Shown: one piece after another, positions 55,368-63,905 of the stretch | Numbering within the stretch: position 1 is the first letter of the stretch | Layout: each line of letters opens with the position of its first letter | Source: Flavobacterium sp. | GTDB lineage: Bacteria; Bacteroidota; Bacteroidia; Flavobacteriales; Flavobacteriaceae | Reading direction: 5' to 3' | DNA: 64,000 bases | Assembly (NCBI RefSeq): GCF_035195345.1 | Contig: NZ_CP136574.1 | Location: 1,541,871 to 1,605,870, forward strand | Made by a program: the position numbers and the translations under genes | The notes under the pieces: model-generated | The model's input: the letters and a program-made list of their open reading frames with translations, nothing else | Told to the model about the DNA's origin: nothing | Databases searched by the model: none

Positions 55368-56984
55368 ATGAAAAAAATACTTGTATTTACATTGTTATGT
55401 TTTTCGGCAATCACATTTGCTCAAAAACCAATTTTTACTTCCGCTAAAATTAAAAGCGCAACTGTTTACAGCAATTCGGCTGAATTATTGCAATCGGCTT
55501 CGGTAACACTTCCTTCAGGAACCAGTGAAATTGTCATTAAAAACGTAGCGGACTACGTAAATGAAAACACCATTCAAATTGGCGCTCCAGCCAATGTTAC
55601 CGTTTTATCGGTTCAACTTGTTCGAGATTATAAAGAAAATTCAGAAACAACCGAACCCTTAAAACTAACCCCAATTCAACAAAAATTTTCAGACAGTATT
55701 AATTATTTTGAAAACGAAATTAATAAAATTACAATCGAAAAAAATGCTATTTCAAAAACAATTGAACTACTCGATAAAAAAGAATTAGCAGGTACAACAA
55801 AACCTGAAATTACAATTAGTGAGTTTACAAAACTAATTGATTATTATAGAATTAAACGAAATGAGTTTGGACAATCTATTCATACATTGAGTATTAAAGA
55901 AAAAAACTTTGAAAAAAAAATTCAGTTACTTCAAGAAAAATTAGCGTTAAAAAAAAATACTCCTATTGCAAAACCAGAATATAATTTGATACTTCAGGTG
56001 ATGAATACAGTTGCTGGAACTATGACTTTAGATATAAATTATCTAACTAATGGTGCATCATGGATTCCGTTTTATGACATGAGAGCCGACAATGTAAATG
56101 CACCAATCAATTTAATGTATAAAGCAAAAGTAACACAAAACACCGGTATCGATTGGAAAAATGTGAAACTAACTTTGTCTAGTGGTAATCCAAATCAAAA
56201 CAACACAGCACCTATTTTACAAGCTTGGTTTTTGAGATATGGTTATCCAAGAACATATGGTTATGATAACAGCAACGCAAAACTAAATACGGTTGTGGTG
56301 TCTGGTTATATGAAAAAAGATAAAGCAGAAATGGATGAATCTTCTATTTCAAATTACACAACCATCAATGAAAACCAACTGAATATTTCCTTTGACATTG
56401 ACATTCCGTATGATATTTTATCGAATGGAAAAGCACACAGTGTTGCCTTAAAAGATTTGAAATTACCGGCATCTTACAAATATTACGCCGTTCCAAAAGT
56501 GGAAAAAGAAGCATTTTTGTTAGCTGAAATTAGCGAATATTCTAAATTCAATTTATTACCAGGTGAAGCGAATATTATTTTCGAAGGCATGTATGTTGGC
56601 AAAACCATGATTAATCCAAATCAAACATCTGACACGTTGAATTTGAGCATGGGAAGAGATAAAAAAATAGCCATCAAACGTGAGAAAATCGCAGATAAAT
56701 CGGGAACTAAATTCTTATCGGGTTATAAAGAACAAACGTTTACCTACGATATTACCGTAAAAAATAACAAAAAAGAAGCGATTGAATTATTGTTAAAAGA
56801 TCAATATCCAATTAGTACCGATAAAGAAATTACCATCGAATTATTAGACAACGGAAAAGCAAAAGTAAATACAGAAACTGGAATTTTAACTTGGGATGTA
56901 AAACTAGGCGCAGGAGAAACGAAGAAATTCAGAATCAGTTATAAAATCAAATATCCGAAGGATAAGTTTATAGATAATTTGTAA
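55368..56984 (+). CDS. DUF4139 (mucoidy-inhibitor MuiA-like) secreted protein
   Basis: This 538-residue protein begins with a signal peptide (ILVFTLLCFSAITFAQ). The start of the mature protein shows the typical KSATVYSNSAELLQSASVTLPSGTSEIVIKNVADYVNENTIQI of the DUF4140/MuiA N-terminal domain. A coiled coil follows at about 115-205, then the DUF4139 domain with LILQVMNTVAGTMTLDINYLTNGASWIPFYDMRA and the beta-rich end GILTWDVKLGAGETKKFRISYKIKYP. A low-complexity segment with VVVSGYMKKDKAEMDESS lies in the middle. Its function is unknown. A terminator follows at 57003. Confidence 0.87.
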   Translation: MKKILVFTLLCFSAITFAQKPIFTSAKIKSATVYSNSAELLQSASVTLPSGTSEIVIKNVADYVNENTIQIGAPANVTVLSVQLVRDYKENSETTEPLKLTPIQQKFSDSINYFENEINKITIEKNAISKTIELLDKKELAGTTKPEITISEFTKLIDYYRIKRNEFGQSIHTLSIKEKNFEKKIQLLQEKLALKKNTPIAKPEYNLILQVMNTVAGTMTLDINYLTNGASWIPFYDMRADNVNAPINLMYKAKVTQNTGIDWKNVKLTLSSGNPNQNNTAPILQAWFLRYGYPRTYGYDNSNAKLNTVVVSGYMKKDKAEMDESSISNYTTINENQLNISFDIDIPYDILSNGKAHSVALKDLKLPASYKYYAVPKVEKEAFLLAEISEYSKFNLLPGEANIIFEGMYVGKTMINPNQTSDTLNLSMGRDKKIAIKREKIADKSGTKFLSGYKEQTFTYDITVKNNKKEAIELLLKDQYPISTDKEITIELLDNGKAKVNTETGILTWDVKLGAGETKKFRISYKIKYPKDKFIDNL

Positions 56985-57002
56985 TCACTATCACAAATGG
57001 AT

Positions 57003-57040
57003 AAAAGCGTAAAGAGTGCAAAAAATTCTTTACGCTTTTT
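57003..57040 (+). terminator. Terminator of the DUF4139 gene
   Basis: AAAAGCGTAAAGA (57003-57015) pairs perfectly with TCTTTACGCTTTT (57027-57039) around an 11-base loop and is followed by T residues. Confidence 0.85.
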
Positions 57041-57116
57041 ATTTAACAGTTATAAATATCTAAAATAAGACAAATTGATTTTTTTTATTAAATTTACGAA
57101 AACAAAATAACTGAAA

Positions 57117-58490
57117 ATGAAAACACTCTTGTCATTCGGTTTGTTAATCGTGTCATTTTTTGGACAGGCTCAAACCATCGCTTTACAGTCTTTTGCAACA
57201 GGTTTTTCAGAGCCGCTTGAGATAGCTCATGCAGGAGATTCACGCTTATTTGTGGTTCAAAAAGGCGGATTAATTAGAATAGTAAATGCTAATGGAAGTG
57301 TAAATGCAACTCCATTTTTAAACATTTCATCACTTGTAAGCACCGTTAGTGAAAGAGGATTATTAGGTTTGGCATTTCACCCAAATTATGCTACTAATGG
57401 TTATTTTTTTATAAATTATTCCAATACTTCAGGCGATACAGTTATTGCTAGATATAGTGTAAATTCTGGGAATCCAGGTGTTGCCAACACAACAGGAACT
57501 ATATTAATGACCATAACACAGCCCTATTCAAACCATAATGGAGGAAGTATAAAATTTGGTCCAGATGGTTATTTATATATTGGAATGGGGGATGGCGGCA
57601 GTGGTGGCGACCCCGGAAACAGAGCGCAAAATATCAATGAAAATTTAGGAAAAATGCTTAGAATTGATGTAAATTCTACCATTGCACCTTATTATACAAA
57701 TCCAGCGACAAATCCGTATGTGGGCGTAGCTGGAAATGATGAAATCTGGGCAATTGGCTTAAGAAATCCTTGGAAATTTTCGTTCAACAGATTAAATGGC
57801 GATTTATGGATTGCCGATGTGGGTCAAGGTTCTGTGGAAGAAATTAATAAAGTTATTAACCCATTGACAGCAGGATTAAATTTTGGTTGGAGATGTTATG
57901 AAGGAAATTCAACTTATAATTCAACAGGTTGTGCACCTGCAAGCACAATGACTTTTCCGTTTACTCAATATGCACGTTCTGGTGGTGCTTGCTCTGTAAC
58001 AGGAGGCTATTTTTATACAGGTTCAATGTATCCAAATTTTCAAAACAAATACTTTTTTACAGATTATTGTGATGACAAAATTAGAATGGTCAACAGTAGT
58101 GGAGTCATTACAACTACAACTTCGTTTTCTGGAAATAACTTTGTAACTTTTGGTGAAGATGTAAATGGAGAGTTATATATTGCAGGAATTTCTTCGGGAA
58201 CAATTTATAAAGTAATTGATACGTCTTTAAGTAGTTCTGATTTTGAAAATAATGGTTTTACGTTATTTCCAAATCCAGCCAAAGAAATGTTTACTATAAA
58301 AAGTTCGACAGCTAATTTGGCAACAAAAGCTGCTATTTTTGACATAACTGGAAAATTGCTTTTTACTAAAGAATTAAGCAATAATTCTGAACACACAATT
58401 GAAACAACATCTTTGGCTAAAGGAATTTATTTAGTATCTGTTGAAACCTCTAATGGAACCAATTACTCAACAAAATTAATTGTGGAATAA
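57117..58490 (+). CDS. Secreted glucose/sorbosone-type dehydrogenase with T9SS sorting domain
   Basis: This 457-residue protein has a signal peptide (LSFGLLIVSFFGQAQ), a six-bladed beta-propeller of the PQQ-dependent glucose/sorbosone dehydrogenase family, and a T9SS sorting domain (about 380-457: NGFTLFPNPAKE, AAIFDITGKLLF, LAKGIYLVSV and TKLIVE). Family hallmarks are LLGLAFHPNYATNGYFF, NHNGGSIKFGPDGYLYIGMGDGGSGGDPGNRAQ, RNPWKFSFN and DLWIADVGQGSVEEIN. It should oxidise a sugar outside the cell with a PQQ-like cofactor, but some relatives lack activity, so the substrate is open. Confidence 0.91.
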   Translation: MKTLLSFGLLIVSFFGQAQTIALQSFATGFSEPLEIAHAGDSRLFVVQKGGLIRIVNANGSVNATPFLNISSLVSTVSERGLLGLAFHPNYATNGYFFINYSNTSGDTVIARYSVNSGNPGVANTTGTILMTITQPYSNHNGGSIKFGPDGYLYIGMGDGGSGGDPGNRAQNINENLGKMLRIDVNSTIAPYYTNPATNPYVGVAGNDEIWAIGLRNPWKFSFNRLNGDLWIADVGQGSVEEINKVINPLTAGLNFGWRCYEGNSTYNSTGCAPASTMTFPFTQYARSGGACSVTGGYFYTGSMYPNFQNKYFFTDYCDDKIRMVNSSGVITTTTSFSGNNFVTFGEDVNGELYIAGISSGTIYKVIDTSLSSSDFENNGFTLFPNPAKEMFTIKSSTANLATKAAIFDITGKLLFTKELSNNSEHTIETTSLAKGIYLVSVETSNGTNYSTKLIVE

Positions 58491-58506
58491 CTAAAGTTAC
58501 ACCTTA

Positions 58507-59547
58507 TTAAGGCGCTGGATTAGGAATTAATTCCTGAATGCTTTCTATTTCAGCTACCATTTCGGCTGATAAAATAGTGTCAAAAGCAGCAATGTTTTCT
58601 TGTAATTGTTCCATGGTTGTAGCGCCGATAATTGTTGACGTCACAAATTGTTGACGATGCACAAAAGCAATTGCCATTTGGGTTAACGTTAAACCATTGG
58701 CTTCGGCTAATTCTTTATATAATTTAGTAGCTTTAAAACAATTATCATTGGTATATCGAGTGAAATTTCTAAACAAATCCAATCTCGAATTTTTTTCAAT
58801 TCCATTCAAATGTTTCCCTGTTAAAAACCCAAAACCTAACGGAGAATAAGCTAACAAACCTACATTTTCACGCATTCCAATTTCTGACAGACCCACTTCA
58901 TACAATCGATTTAATAACGAAAACGGATTTTGTATTGTGGCAATTCTTGGTAAACCGTGTTTTTCACTTTCCATTAAAAAACGCATTACACCCCACGAAT
59001 TTTCATTTGAAAGTCCTATGTGTTTGATTTTCCCTTCTTTAATTAATCCGTCATAAACTGTTAGTACATCAAAAATATTGTCTTGCCATTTTGAGTCTAA
59101 TTCCTGAACACCGCGCTTTTGAAACATATTCATCACGCGTTCAGGCCAATGCATTTGATATAAATCGACATAATCTGTTTGGAGATTTTTTAAGCTCAAT
59201 TCTACCGCTTCGTGAATACTTTTCCTAGAAAAATCTAATGGTTGACGAATGTATTCCATACCGCGATTTGGACCTGCAATTTTAGTTGCTATAACTAATT
59301 TTTCTCTTTCCGATGCACCAATTTTTTGAATCCAGGTTCCGATGTGACGTTCTGTACTTCCAAAAATTTGAGCGTTGCCACCAATTGGGTACATTTCAGC
59401 CGTATCAATAAAATTGATGCCCTTTTCGATTGCATAATCCAATTGACTGTGTGCTTCACTTTCGGTATTTTGATTCCCAAAAGTCATAGTTCCTAAACAG
59501 ATTTTACTGACTTTTAGTTCGGTATTTGGTAGTGTTGTGTAGTTCAT
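58507..59547 (-). CDS. Tas-like aldo/keto reductase
   Basis: This NADPH-dependent aldo/keto reductase has 346 residues when started at the ATG at 59547, the same length as E. coli Tas. The N-terminus then reads MNYTTLPNTELKVSKICLGTMTFG, normal for Tas. The catalytic Asp and Tyr lie in GINFIDTAEMYPI, the Lys in LVIATKIAGPNRG, and the His in DLYQMHWPE. SPLGFGFLTGKHL, IAFVHRQQFVTSTIIGATTMEQLQENI and the terminal NPAP are also present. A longer frame upstream to 59616 lacks conservation and would begin before the likely promoter at 59572-59579. Its physiological substrate is unknown. Confidence 0.93.
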   Translation of the reverse strand: MNYTTLPNTELKVSKICLGTMTFGNQNTESEAHSQLDYAIEKGINFIDTAEMYPIGGNAQIFGSTERHIGTWIQKIGASEREKLVIATKIAGPNRGMEYIRQPLDFSRKSIHEAVELSLKNLQTDYVDLYQMHWPERVMNMFQKRGVQELDSKWQDNIFDVLTVYDGLIKEGKIKHIGLSNENSWGVMRFLMESEKHGLPRIATIQNPFSLLNRLYEVGLSEIGMRENVGLLAYSPLGFGFLTGKHLNGIEKNSRLDLFRNFTRYTNDNCFKATKLYKELAEANGLTLTQMAIAFVHRQQFVTSTIIGATTMEQLQENIAAFDTILSAEMVAEIESIQELIPNPAP

Positions 59548-59571
59548 CGCGGAATTTGAAAATTTAAAGTT

Positions 59572-59579
59572 CAAAGTTA
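59572..59579 (-). promoter_or_regulatory. -7 element of the Tas-like reductase gene
   Basis: On the minus strand TAACTTTG (59579-59572) matches TAnnTTTG, 24 bp before the ATG at 59547. No -33 TTG is seen at the usual distance. Confidence 0.45.
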
Positions 59580-59596
59580 CAAAGTTTAAGCCAAAG

Positions 59597-59630
59597 AAAA
59601 AGGCTTGAATCTTCAACTCAAGCCTTTTTT
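59597..59630 (-). terminator. Terminator of the OmpA-like gene
   Basis: AAAAAGGCTTGA (59597-59608) pairs with TCAAGCCTTTTT (59618-59629) around a 9-base loop. It lies between the OmpA-like gene and the Tas-like gene on the minus strand. Confidence 0.85.
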
Positions 59631-59649
59631 ATCAATCTTTTATGAAATG

Positions 59650-60615
59650 TTATAGTTCATTCAACATTTTAGAAATTTCATCTAACTTAGGCGTTAAGAT
59701 AATTTCGATTCTTCTGTTTTTTGCTTTTCCTTCTGCAGTTTCATTACTCATTAAAGGCGCAAATTCACCACGACCTGCAGCAGTTAAGTTTTCTTTTTTA
59801 ATTTTTGCATTTGCCGATAAAATATTTACAATCGCAGTAGCACGTTTTGTAGATAAATCCCAGTTATTTTCAACGCCACCACCAATTGTTCCTGTGATTT
59901 TGTCATTATCGGTATGCCCTTCAATTAAAACAGAAATTTCTGGATTATCGCCTAATACTTTACCAACTAAATCCACTGCTTTTTTTCCTTCTGAACCCAC
60001 TGTCCAACTTCCCGATTCAAAAAGTAATTTGTTCTCCATAGAAACATATACTTTTCCGTCTTTTTCAGTCACGGTTAACCCTTTACCTTCAAATGCTTTT
60101 AGTGATTTAGACAAAGTTTCTTTCAATTTCTTCATAGCTGCCTCTTTATCCGCCATCATTTTTTCTAATTCCGCTAAACGAGTAGAAGATGCTTCTAAAT
60201 CTTTTTTCAGTTTGTTCAAACGATCTTGTTCAGCCGTTAATGCTTTTTGTTTGGCTTCAAGCTCAGCAAGCAATTGTCTGTTTTTGTTGATGTTTGCCTC
60301 TAAAGCATCGTTACTGTCTTTTTCAAGTGCCGCATAAGATGCTTTTAAATTGTCTAAATTCTTTTTAGTAGCAGCATAATCAGCAGCTAATTTATCTCGT
60401 TCAGATTTTACTTTATCTAACTCTGTTTGTAGACTATTTTTATCTAATTCTAACTGATTTTTATCTGTTTTAAGTGTAGTATTTTCGTCCGATAAAGCAT
60501 TGTGTTCTTTCTTTAAATCGGCATATTTGTTTTCTAAATCTTGATAGATTTTTTTAGAAACACACGAAGTAGTTAAACTTAAAACTACACAGGCTAGGGC
60601 AATTTTTCTTATCAT
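59650..60615 (-). CDS. OmpA-family peptidoglycan-binding lipoprotein with a long coiled coil
   Basis: This 321-residue protein has a lipoprotein signal with the lipobox TTSC (Cys18). An exceptionally regular coiled coil covers about residues 22-165 (heptads of Leu, Lys, Glu, Ala). The OmpA C-terminal domain follows, with LLFESGSWTVGSEGKKAVDLVGKVL, VLIEGHTDND, LSTKRATAIVNIL and GRGEFAPLMSNETAEGKAKNRRIEIILTP, which binds peptidoglycan. It probably links the outer membrane to the cell wall across a fixed distance. It ends at the terminator at 59597. Confidence 0.93.
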   Translation of the reverse strand: MIRKIALACVVLSLTTSCVSKKIYQDLENKYADLKKEHNALSDENTTLKTDKNQLELDKNSLQTELDKVKSERDKLAADYAATKKNLDNLKASYAALEKDSNDALEANINKNRQLLAELEAKQKALTAEQDRLNKLKKDLEASSTRLAELEKMMADKEAAMKKLKETLSKSLKAFEGKGLTVTEKDGKVYVSMENKLLFESGSWTVGSEGKKAVDLVGKVLGDNPEISVLIEGHTDNDKITGTIGGGVENNWDLSTKRATAIVNILSANAKIKKENLTAAGRGEFAPLMSNETAEGKAKNRRIEIILTPKLDEISKMLNEL

Positions 60616-60640
60616 TTTGTTTTTTGTTTTTATAATTGAT

Positions 60641-60664
60641 TTTCAGGTTTCAAGTTTCAGGTTT
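60641..60664. repeat. Two copies of TTTCAGGTTT upstream of the OmpA-like gene
   Basis: TTTCAGGTTT occurs at 60641-60650 and 60655-60664 with a period of 14 bp. The same word is at 1031-1040, part of a general class of reiterated spacer words in this window. Confidence 0.5.
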
Positions 60665-60701
60665 TGACGTTGATTTTTGAAATTGATATTGAACTTGTTT
60701 T

Positions 60702-61463
60702 TTATTTTATTTCTACTAAAACCGGACAATGGTCAGAGTGTTTGGCTTCGGGCAAAATTAATGCTCTTTGAATTTTATCTTTCAAAGATTCGGCTGCTAA
60801 ACAATAATCGATTCTCCATCCTTTATTATTATTTCGAGCATTGGCTCTGTAACTCCACCAACTGTAATTGTGTGGTTCTTTGTTTAAATGACGAAACGTA
60901 TCTATAAAACCGCCTTTCATAAAACCATCTAACCATGCGCGTTCTTCTGGCAAAAACCCAGAAATTTTTGCATTTCGAATTGGATCGTGAATATCAATAG
61001 CTTCATGACAAATATTATAATCACCACAAATTATCAAGTTTGGCACTTCTTTCTTTAATTCATCAATATACAAATGAAATTCTGCCATATATTGAAATTT
61101 ATAATCTAACCGATCAATATTCGTACCAGAAGGTAAATATAGGCTCATTACCGAAAATTCATCAAAATCGACACGTAAATTTCTCCCTTCAAAATCCATA
61201 TGGGAAATTCCAGTTCCAAAAATCACGTTTTTAGGCTCAATTTTAGATAGTATAGCTACCCCGCTATATCCTTTTTTTTCGGCTGGAAAATAATATTGGT
61301 ACGGATATCCCGCTGCTTCAATTTCTATTTTAGGAATTTGATCTTCGGTTGCTTTAATTTCCTGAAGACAAATAACATCTGGATTCGCTTGTTGCAACCA
61401 CTCTAGAAATCCTTTAGTAATTGCGGCACGAATTCCATTAACGTTGTATGATATAATTTTCAT
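60702..61463 (-). CDS. xth: Exodeoxyribonuclease III / AP endonuclease
   Basis: This 253-residue enzyme repairs abasic sites and trims 3' ends in DNA. The N-terminus has IISYNVNGIRAAITKGFLEWLQQANPDVICLQEIKA with the metal-binding Asn and Glu. The conserved GYSGVAIL, the catalytic LIICGDYNICHEAIDIHDP, WRIDYCLAAESL and the terminal SDHCPVLVEI are all present. Its length is normal. A -7 box lies 20 bp upstream on the minus strand. Confidence 0.95.
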   Translation of the reverse strand: MKIISYNVNGIRAAITKGFLEWLQQANPDVICLQEIKATEDQIPKIEIEAAGYPYQYYFPAEKKGYSGVAILSKIEPKNVIFGTGISHMDFEGRNLRVDFDEFSVMSLYLPSGTNIDRLDYKFQYMAEFHLYIDELKKEVPNLIICGDYNICHEAIDIHDPIRNAKISGFLPEERAWLDGFMKGGFIDTFRHLNKEPHNYSWWSYRANARNNNKGWRIDYCLAAESLKDKIQRALILPEAKHSDHCPVLVEIK

Positions 61464-61483
61464 TTACTACTGTAGCTTTTGAC

Positions 61484-61491
61484 CAAATATA
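61484..61491 (-). promoter_or_regulatory. -7 element of the exonuclease III gene
   Basis: On the minus strand TATATTTG (61491-61484) matches TAnnTTTG, 20 bp before the start codon. No TTG lies at the usual distance upstream. Confidence 0.5.
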
Positions 61492-61604
61492 CTAAAAAGG
61501 TTTGTAAAAATAAAAGTTTGGTTTTATTGTTTTTATAATTCTTTAACTATCAGTGTGCTAAAAAATATAACAAAATAGCATTTTTTAATACAAGATGAAA
61601 AACG

Positions 61605-61633
61605 TTGAAAATTCAGCAAATTTCTTATCTTTG
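61605..61633 (+). promoter_or_regulatory. Promoter of the OlsF-type gene
   Basis: TTG at 61605-61607, an 18-bp spacer and TATCTTTG at 61626-61633 match the consensus, 26 bp before the ATG at 61660. Confidence 0.7.
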
Positions 61634-61659
61634 TTTCTTGCTCAAAAAATAAATAATAA

Positions 61660-63450
61660 ATGGGTTTAGTTACTGCTAAAGAAGTTGCAAAAGCGATTAA
61701 CGTTGATAAATACGGGATTTTCGGTACTTTTTCTGGCTGGCTATTAATGAAAGTGCTTAAAATTTCTGCACTAAATAAGTTGTATGACCGACATAAACAT
61801 TTAAAAGATGTGGAGTTTTTGAATGCAATTTTAGATGATTTGCAGATTAAGTTTGAAATTCCAGAAGAAGATTTAAAGCGATTACCAAAAGATGGCGCTT
61901 ATATTACCATATCTAATCATCCGCTCGGAGGCGTTGATGGTATTTTGCTATTGAAATTAATGCTAGAAAAAGAGCCTAATTTTCGAATTATAGCTAATTT
62001 TTTATTGCATCGTATTGCGCCTTTAAAACCATTTATAATGCCTGTGAATCCTTTTGAAAATCACAAAGATGTGAAATCAAGTGTGATTGGCATTAAAGAA
62101 ACTTTACGACATTTAAGCGACGGAAAACCTTTAGGAATGTTTCCTGCTGGAGAAGTTTCTACCTATAAAGATGGCAAATTAGTTGTTGACAAACCTTGGG
62201 AAGAAGGTGCTATTAAAGTAATTAGAAAAGCACAAGTTCCTGTTATACCTATTTATTTTCATGCTAAGAACAGTAGATTATTTTACTTCTTATCTAAAAT
62301 TAATGACACTTTAAGAACCGCAAAATTACCAAGTGAACTTCACACTCAAAAAGACCGAGTTATTAAAGTTCGTATTGGAAAACCCATTTCGGTTGCTGAA
62401 CAAAATGAATATCAAGACATTGAAGCTTATGGTGAGTTTTTAAGAAAAAAAACATACATGCTTTCCAATGCCTTTGAAGAAGAAAGTAAAATTAATTTAC
62501 CAAAATTAAGTTTACCAAAATCGCCTAAACAAATTGCAAAGCCAGCGAATCATGAACAGATTTTAGAAGAAATGGCTTTTCTGAAAAAAGGGGATTATCG
62601 TTTATTGCAAAGTAAAAATTACGAAGTTTTCTTTGTAACGGCTGATAAAATTCCGAACATCTTACATGAAATAGGTCGTTTACGCGAAATTACATTTAGA
62701 GAAGTAGGCGAAGGCACTAATGAATCATTAGATTTAGATCCATACGATAAATATTATCATCACATGTTTTTATGGGATGAAGATGCGCAATGCATTGCTG
62801 GAGCTTACCGTATGGGATTAGGTTCACATATTTATCCAAAACACGGAATTGATGGTTTCTATTTACATGAATTATTCCGTTTTGAACCAGAGTTGTATGA
62901 TATGATGAGTAAATCTATCGAAATGGGTAGAGCATTCATCATCAAAGAATACCAACAAAAACCAATGCCTTTGTTCTTGTTATGGAAAGGAATCGTTCAC
63001 ACGACTTTACACTATCCAGAACATAAATACTTGATTGGTGGCGTGAGCATTAGTAATCAGTTTTCTGAATTTTCTAAATCGTTAATGATTGAATTTATGA
63101 AGTCACATTATTACGACCCGTATATTGCGCAATATGTACATCCGAAGAAAGAATTTAAAGTAAAACTGAAAGACGCCGATAAAGATTTTGTTTTTAATGA
63201 AACTGAATCGGATTTGAATAAATTTGATAAGATAATCGACGAACTAGAACCAGGAACTTTGCGTTTACCAGTTTTAATTAAGAAATACATCAAACAAAAC
63301 GCAAGAGTGGTTGCTTTTAATGTAGACCCTCTATTTAATAATGCGGTTGACGGATTAATGTATATTCGAATATCAGATATTCCTGAAAGCACCATGAAAC
63401 CTGTTATGGAAGAGTTTCAAGCAGAATTGGAAAGAAAAGATAAAGGCTAA
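61660..63450 (+). CDS. olsF: Bifunctional ornithine lipid synthase, OlsF type
   Basis: This 596-residue protein joins two acyltransferases. The N-terminal half (about 60-260) is PlsC-like with SNHPLGGVDGILL, where the catalytic His and Asp are five residues apart, and GMFPAGEVSTYKDG. The C-terminal half (about 310-590) is an N-acyltransferase of the GNAT/hemolysin type, with IGRLREITFREVGEGTNESLDLDPYDKYYHHMFLWDEDAQCIAGAYRMGLG and IEMGRAFIIKEYQ. OlsF proteins, described from Serratia and Flavobacterium, make ornithine lipids: the C-terminal domain acylates ornithine and the N-terminal domain adds the second chain. Substrate preference for ornithine, glycine or lysine cannot be read here. The last codons form half of a terminator. 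Confidence 0.87.
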   Translation: MGLVTAKEVAKAINVDKYGIFGTFSGWLLMKVLKISALNKLYDRHKHLKDVEFLNAILDDLQIKFEIPEEDLKRLPKDGAYITISNHPLGGVDGILLLKLMLEKEPNFRIIANFLLHRIAPLKPFIMPVNPFENHKDVKSSVIGIKETLRHLSDGKPLGMFPAGEVSTYKDGKLVVDKPWEEGAIKVIRKAQVPVIPIYFHAKNSRLFYFLSKINDTLRTAKLPSELHTQKDRVIKVRIGKPISVAEQNEYQDIEAYGEFLRKKTYMLSNAFEEESKINLPKLSLPKSPKQIAKPANHEQILEEMAFLKKGDYRLLQSKNYEVFFVTADKIPNILHEIGRLREITFREVGEGTNESLDLDPYDKYYHHMFLWDEDAQCIAGAYRMGLGSHIYPKHGIDGFYLHELFRFEPELYDMMSKSIEMGRAFIIKEYQQKPMPLFLLWKGIVHTTLHYPEHKYLIGGVSISNQFSEFSKSLMIEFMKSHYYDPYIAQYVHPKKEFKVKLKDADKDFVFNETESDLNKFDKIIDELEPGTLRLPVLIKKYIKQNARVVAFNVDPLFNNAVDGLMYIRISDIPESTMKPVMEEFQAELERKDKG

Positions 63451-63474
63451 TCGATTGATTAGCCTTTATCTTTT
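63435..63474. terminator. Bidirectional terminator built from the coding ends of two genes
   Basis: Bases 63435-63452 pair perfectly with 63457-63474 (18 bp) around GATT. The stem contains AAAGGCTAATC and GATTAGCCTTT and has A and T tracts outside. It contains the last codons and both stop codons of olsF and of the convergent RDD gene. Confidence 0.85.
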
Positions 63475-63897
63475 CATTTCAACAACAGTTGTATTTGCAA
63501 TAATATCTCCCAATCTTTGATTTTTACTTGAAGTCTTTATGGTTAAAATTCCTATAATTCCAAATGGGAACATATCAATTGGATCAAACAAATGTCTTTT
63601 AATGGACTGGGTAAAAGTTAGTTCACCATTGCTTGTTGTTAATGATTTTGGCTTTAATTTCATGATGGAATTTCCTAATGTAGCACCGTAAAAAACCTCA
63701 GTTAAAACAATAATTACAAACCACATAATAAAAGGAACAATTGCAGCTATTCCTGTAACCGAGACTCCCCCTTCATCATTAGATTCACCAAACGAATAAA
63801 GATAAGCAAAGATTAAAGAGTATAAAAGAACATAATCTATTAACCCTGCAACGAATCTTTTTCCGATATTCTTTTTATTTTCTGATTGATTCATCAT
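63466..63897 (-). CDS. RDD family membrane protein
   Basis: This 143-residue protein has the RDD pattern: an Arg near the start (KRFVAGLIDYVLLYSLIFAYLYSF) with a conserved Asp in the first membrane segment. A second hydrophobic segment (GIAAIVPFIMWFVIIVLTEVFYGATLGNSIMKLK) and a third near DPIDMFPFGIIGIL follow, and the sequence GDIIANTTVVEMK closes it. RDD proteins are thought to be ion or small-molecule transporters, including Na+/H+ exchange in some bacteria, but this one is untested. It starts 8 bp after the preceding gene. Confidence 0.88.
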   Translation of the reverse strand: MMNQSENKKNIGKRFVAGLIDYVLLYSLIFAYLYSFGESNDEGGVSVTGIAAIVPFIMWFVIIVLTEVFYGATLGNSIMKLKPKSLTTSNGELTFTQSIKRHLFDPIDMFPFGIIGILTIKTSSKNQRLGDIIANTTVVEMKR

Positions 63898-63905
63898 TTA
63901 AATAA

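Noticed and set aside
59642..60337. Open frame of 231 codons on the plus strand opposite the OmpA-like gene
   Set aside because: It lies wholly inside the coiled-coil coding region of the minus-strand gene. Its Ser/Phe-rich translation is the expected shadow of Lys/Glu heptads and has no domain or upstream signal.
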